A stretch of 64,000 bases of DNA, taken from assembly GCA_947474365.1 (NCBI GenBank), contig CANJIU010000016.1:57193-121192 (forward strand), read 5' to 3'. Both the position numbers and the translations under genes were made by a program. A model generated the notes under the pieces. That model did not search any database, was not told where the DNA came from, and worked only from the letters and a program-made list of their open reading frames with translations. Shown here one piece after another: positions 61,106 through 64,000 of the stretch (its first letter is position 1; each line of letters begins with the position of its first letter). Source of the stretch: Opitutia bacterium (GTDB lineage Bacteria; Verrucomicrobiota; Verrucomicrobiia; Opitutales; Opitutaceae).

Positions 61106-61881
61106 TGATACAGATGCGCGACACTCCGGCGGTAGCCTTCGTAGTAGGCCTCAAGTTGTTCCTCGGCAGCATGCGCGGTGGTGGTGCCGACGAATTGGTG
61201 GCTCGGCAGCATCACCGGCTTGTGGCCCTTTTGCAGGAGGCGCTCCGCCGTTTCGCAGCGAAGCATGTTGGTCAGCATCGCGCCCGTGACGGTCGAGGTC
61301 GGCCCGGTGCGCCACTCGAGTCCGGGCACCTCCACCACGCAGTCACCGGGCGGGCAATGGTTGTCGAGCACCACATCGGCCACATCGATGAGCTTCTTGC
61401 CCGAGGAGTGCGCCGGCTTCGACTGCGAGCAATGCGCGACCGACACCACGCCGATCACCGGTAGCCCGCGGGCCTTCGCGCCCAGCGCCATTTCCACGAT
61501 TAAGGGCCGGATGCCCGAGGTGGAAATCACGATGAACGCATCGTGCGGACCAAACTTGAAGCCGGAGAGGAGCTGCTCGGCGTAGCCCTCGATTTTTTCG
61601 AGAAAGAGCGGGCCGCGCAGGCCGTTCATCCCAATCGTCGCGCAGTGCTGTGAAACCGCCTGCTCCGCCCAGGCGTAGAAGCCCACGAAGCAGCCCTGCC
61701 GCGGCGCCATCTCCTCGCACATCATGCGCGAGTGACCGGCGCCGAACATGAACACGAGCCCGCCGCGCGCGATGCTCGTCGCGCACACCTCTGCGGCGCG
61801 TTCCACCGCGGGGAGTTGGGTCGCGCGCATCCGCGCGAGAAGTTGCTGGGTCTGATCGTAGTAGTCGGTGGCGGCGCTCAT
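61102..61881 (-). CDS. SIS-domain protein, UPF0309-like, second copy
   Basis: The protein has 259 residues. Motifs are VFMFGAGHSRMMCEEMAPRQG, AFIVISTSGIRPLIVEMALGAKARG and VSVAHCSQSKPAHSSGKKLIDVADVVLDNHCPPGD. It resembles the SIS protein at 59431 throughout but is clearly diverged (for example MCEEMAPRQGCF against MVEEMWPRYGSF). It overlaps the ROK start by 4 nt (ATGA). It is probably a phosphosugar isomerase, deaminase or lyase-like SIS protein of the same pathway. Confidence 0.88.
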   Translation of the reverse strand: MSAATDYYDQTQQLLARMRATQLPAVERAAEVCATSIARGGLVFMFGAGHSRMMCEEMAPRQGCFVGFYAWAEQAVSQHCATIGMNGLRGPLFLEKIEGYAEQLLSGFKFGPHDAFIVISTSGIRPLIVEMALGAKARGLPVIGVVSVAHCSQSKPAHSSGKKLIDVADVVLDNHCPPGDCVVEVPGLEWRTGPTSTVTGAMLTNMLRCETAERLLQKGHKPVMLPSHQFVGTTTAHAAEEQLEAYYEGYRRSVAHLYQ

Positions 61882-61894
61882 GAAAAAGGGGATG

Positions 61895-62713
61895 TCAATT
61901 GACCGGGGAGGGCGACGGCGGGATCTGCCCTTCGCTCACGGTCCAGCCACCGTCGACGGCGAGCATCTGGCCGGTGACATAACGCGCCGCATCGGACAGG
62001 AAAAAGACCGCGGCCCCGTCGCAGTCCTCGGACCGGCCGATCCGCCCGCCGTCGAGCGGCTGCTTGGTGGCGATGAACTTCAGGATGGTGGCGTCCGCCG
62101 CCGCCCGGCGGGCCATCGGGGTCTCGACCAGCGCTGGAGCGAGCACGTTGATCCGGATGTCATGCTTCGCGTAATACGCCGCGGTGGCTCGGGTGAAGCC
62201 AATCATCGCCGCCTTGGCGGCCGCATAGGCGTGCGTCGAAAAATACTCGGGCGACGGCGACCAGCCGAGGACCGAGCCCAGGTTGAGGATCGCCCCGCCG
62301 GTTTTCTGGGCGAGAAACTGCCGCACGGCGGCGCGATTCGAAAGCATCACCGAGTGCAGGTTGAGTTCGAGCGTCGCCCGCAGGCCGTCGTCCGTCATCT
62401 CGTGCAGCGGCCCGTCGCCCATCCGCCGGCCGCTGCCGCCCGCCACGTGATAGAGCCCGTGAAAGTCGCCAAAGTTTTTCCGGGCGAGGGCAATCGCCTC
62501 CTCCGCATGCGCCGGTTCCCGCGCGTCACCCGGGCAGGCGACGCACGCCGGGCCGAGGGTCGAGGCCGCCAGGGCAGCATTCGCGGCATCGCGCCCTGTC
62601 ACCACCACGCCGCGCGCGCCCGCGGCCAGAAAGGCCCGCGCGGCCGAAAGGCCGAGCCCGGTGGTGCCACCGATGACAACCAGGACTTTGTCGGAAAGAG
62701 GCGGGCTGACCAT
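61895..62713 (-). CDS. Short-chain dehydrogenase/reductase (SDR)
   Basis: The protein has 272 residues from ATG 62713. The cofactor loop is VVIGGTTGLGLSAARAF (residues 12-28), with catalytic Ser147 (NLGSVLGW), Tyr163 and Lys167 (HAYAAAKAAM), and the end YVTGQMLAVDGGWTVSEG. It is a classical cytoplasmic NAD(P)-dependent SDR. It is the first gene of the 13-gene minus-strand array, 86 bp from the divergent GntR-type regulator gene, and 13 bp before the SIS gene. The substrate is probably a sugar acid or keto sugar. Confidence 0.92.
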   Translation of the reverse strand: MVSPPLSDKVLVVIGGTTGLGLSAARAFLAAGARGVVVTGRDAANAALAASTLGPACVACPGDAREPAHAEEAIALARKNFGDFHGLYHVAGGSGRRMGDGPLHEMTDDGLRATLELNLHSVMLSNRAAVRQFLAQKTGGAILNLGSVLGWSPSPEYFSTHAYAAAKAAMIGFTRATAAYYAKHDIRINVLAPALVETPMARRAAADATILKFIATKQPLDGGRIGRSEDCDGAAVFFLSDAARYVTGQMLAVDGGWTVSEGQIPPSPSPVN

Positions 62714-62799
62714 GGCGGAAGTCCAAGCGCGGCCGGAGGGACGTTCAATCGTTAACAAATCGCTCGACAGGTAAACTGATATGATAATAACCGTACCCG

Positions 62800-63801
62800 A
62801 TGGCCCGCCCCCGGTCCGCCCATGTGCAGGAAGTGAAGACCGCCCTGACGGCGCGGCTGCGCAGCGGCTTCGCGCACCCGGGTGGCCGATTTCTCTCGAC
62901 GCGGGCCGTGGCCCAGCGCTTTGCCGTGAGTTACCAGACGGCGCACCGGCTCCTGGCTGAGTTGGAAAACGAGGGCATGCTGCGCCGGCAGGCGGCCTCG
63001 GGTTCGTATGTGCCGGGAAAACGCGCGGCGCTGCGGGGGGCGCAGTTGATTTTTCATCCGCGCGCCCGACGGAAGGGCAGTTTTGGCGCCCACCTACTCG
63101 AATTGCTGGAAACGGCGCTGACCGCGCAGGGAATTGCCTGGGTGCGGAGCTGGCCCGCGGAGGGCCGCGCGCCACGGCTGCGCACCGACCACTATCCGGT
63201 CGCCTGGGAATGTCCTCCCTCGATCCATGCCGCCGCAGGTGCACGCCGGTTCGCTCTTTCGCTCAACGATCGACCGCCCGTCGGCCTGGGAGGAACCTAC
63301 GTCGATACGGTGACGACCGACGATTTTTCGGGCGGCGCCTGTGCGGCGGAATTATTGAAGGAACGAACCGGTCGCACCGACGGGTTTGCCGTGCTGGGCG
63401 GCCCCGCCGACGATCCCCGCAGCCTGCAACGCATCGCGGGGTTCCGCGCCCATGCCGGGGTGACCCGGGTCGCACATGCCGACTCGTGGTTTCTCGAAGC
63501 GGGGCGGGAGCAGGCGGCCGGTGTCCTCGCCGGGAAGCCCACTGGGATTTTTGCGTGCAACGACCGGCTCGCCGAGGCGGTAATAGACCATTGCACTGCG
63601 GCGGGACTCACCTTGCCGCCGTTGGTCGGATTCGACAACGCCCCGGTGGCCGAGCGGCTGCGGCTCACCACGATCGGGATTCCGTGGCGCACGATGGTGT
63701 CCGAGGCGGTTCTGCTCATCGCGGCGCGGCTCCGCGGCGGCACCGATCCGGCGCGGCTCATCAGCCTCGCGCACGAGCCGATCCACCGGCTTACGGCGTA
63801 G
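62800..63801 (+). CDS. GntR-type DNA-binding regulator with LacI-like sensor domain
   Basis: The protein has 333 residues. The N-terminal winged helix is VKTALTARLRSGFAHPGGRFLSTRAVAQRFAVSYQTAHRLLAELENEGMLRRQ. The C-terminal sensor has DTVTTDDFSGGACAAELLKERTG, TGIFACNDRLAEAVIDHCTAAGLTLPPLVGFDNAPVAERLRLTTIGIPW, typical of LacI-like effector domains. It is divergent from the SDR gene of the 13-gene array, which is the usual place for a local regulator. The 86-bp gap has an AT-rich stretch (TATGATAATAA, 62780-62790) that may include the -10 of its own promoter. It has no clear Shine-Dalgarno sequence. Confidence 0.88.
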   Translation: MARPRSAHVQEVKTALTARLRSGFAHPGGRFLSTRAVAQRFAVSYQTAHRLLAELENEGMLRRQAASGSYVPGKRAALRGAQLIFHPRARRKGSFGAHLLELLETALTAQGIAWVRSWPAEGRAPRLRTDHYPVAWECPPSIHAAAGARRFALSLNDRPPVGLGGTYVDTVTTDDFSGGACAAELLKERTGRTDGFAVLGGPADDPRSLQRIAGFRAHAGVTRVAHADSWFLEAGREQAAGVLAGKPTGIFACNDRLAEAVIDHCTAAGLTLPPLVGFDNAPVAERLRLTTIGIPWRTMVSEAVLLIAARLRGGTDPARLISLAHEPIHRLTA

Positions 63802-63811
63802 TATCACTCTG

Positions 63812-63887
63812 TCACGTGATCCTGAAAGTTCACCCCCCGAAAAGTGTAACGTATTACGTGACGTTAGAAACTCGTTAAGCCAACGAG
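63812..63887. promoter_or_regulatory. Inverted-repeat-rich spacer before the last gene
   Basis: Three inverted repeats lie close together: TCACGTGA (63812-63819), TAACGT with ACGTTA (63847-63852 and 63861-63866) and CTCGTT with AACGAG (63871-63876 and 63882-63887). They sit between the GntR stop and the next start codon and could be operators, a weak terminator, or recombination sites. The AT-rich composition contrasts with the region. Confidence 0.35.
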
Positions 63888-63941
63888 ATGCGCAGCTCCG
63901 CAGGGTCTGCATGACACGCGGTTGACAACCCAACCGAAGTC

Positions 63942-64000
63942 ATGAGCCAACCCATCGTTCTCACCAACGGACAACACGAAATCAAAATCTACACGGTCCA
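63942..64000 (+). CDS. N-terminus of an unidentified protein, 3' partial
   Basis: From the ATG at 63942 the frame is open to the window end and gives MSQPIVLTNGQHEIKIYTV. There is no good Shine-Dalgarno sequence. The text is too short for a firm call. The NGQHEIKIYTV phrase is loosely like the N-terminal arm of tyrosine-recombinase proteins of this phylum, but that is only an impression. Confidence 0.4.
   Translation, partial: MSQPIVLTNGQHEIKIYTV

Overview
The window looks like a chromosomal stretch of a Gram-negative, GC-rich polysaccharide degrader, most likely a verrucomicrobium of the Opitutaceae type (Opitutus/Lacunisphaera-like). The reasons are: four TonB-dependent receptors without SusD partners that share an S-[AP]-F-E-V-[ST] box; many exported beta-propeller, sulfatase, FAD-oxidoreductase and Gfo/Idh/MocA proteins; GntR regulators with a LacI-like sensor half; and a class II ribonucleotide reductase. 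This assignment is inference from protein style. No rRNA, tRNA, CRISPR array or insertion sequence was seen.

Layout. 0-10 kb: the end of a LACTB-like serine hydrolase, an exported unknown, an exported ricin-lectin/esterase/gluconolactonase fusion, an unusual three-copy QueD-like protein, a B12-dependent ribonucleotide reductase and a GH28-like protein. 10-28.7 kb: a mostly minus-strand catabolic region. Reading with transcription, it runs FAD oxidoreductase, TonB receptor, HpcH/HpaI aldolase, MFS carrier, GntR-LacI regulator, beta-propeller protein, FAD oxidoreductase, a second propeller protein and a second TonB receptor. A sialidase-like/sulfatase pair and a divergent aldo/keto reductase follow. 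28.8-34.3 kb: a divergent plus-strand operon of TonB receptor, two Asp-box sialidase-like proteins and a two-lobed alpha/beta-barrel protein.

34.5-46.8 kb: a minus-strand operon of up to eight genes, several joined by 4-nt ATGA overlaps: TonB receptor, FAD oxidoreductase, esterase, SGNH hydrolase, sulfatase, membrane protein, neutral-ceramidase-like protein and GntR-LacI regulator. Its promoter region is shared with a divergent nagB-like/Gfo-Idh pair and carries two CATACGTATG palindromes around a good sigma70-type promoter.

49.3-62.7 kb: a 13-gene minus-strand array of SDR, SIS, ROK kinase, SIS, FAD oxidoreductase, Tat-exported Gfo/Idh, Tat-exported sugar-isomerase-like TIM barrel, core-MetE-like protein, UlaG-like metallohydrolase, phosphotriesterase-like hydrolase, two more Gfo/Idh proteins and a LacI regulator. 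This is the best candidate for an undescribed pathway, probably oxidation, rearrangement and phosphorylation of a modified (amino)sugar. The array carries three copies of a 62-64 nt REPIN-like double hairpin, one of them inside a reading frame. At the right edge a GntR-type regulator is followed by an inverted-repeat-rich spacer and the first codons of another gene.

How the parts may work together (inference): outer-membrane receptors import oligosaccharides released by exported sulfatases, esterases and glycosidase-like propellers. Periplasmic FAD and Gfo/Idh enzymes oxidise or rearrange sugars. Cytoplasmic isomerases, ROK kinase, deaminase-like protein, lactonase-like hydrolases and aldolase feed the products into central metabolism. 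Each block carries its own LacI or GntR sensor.
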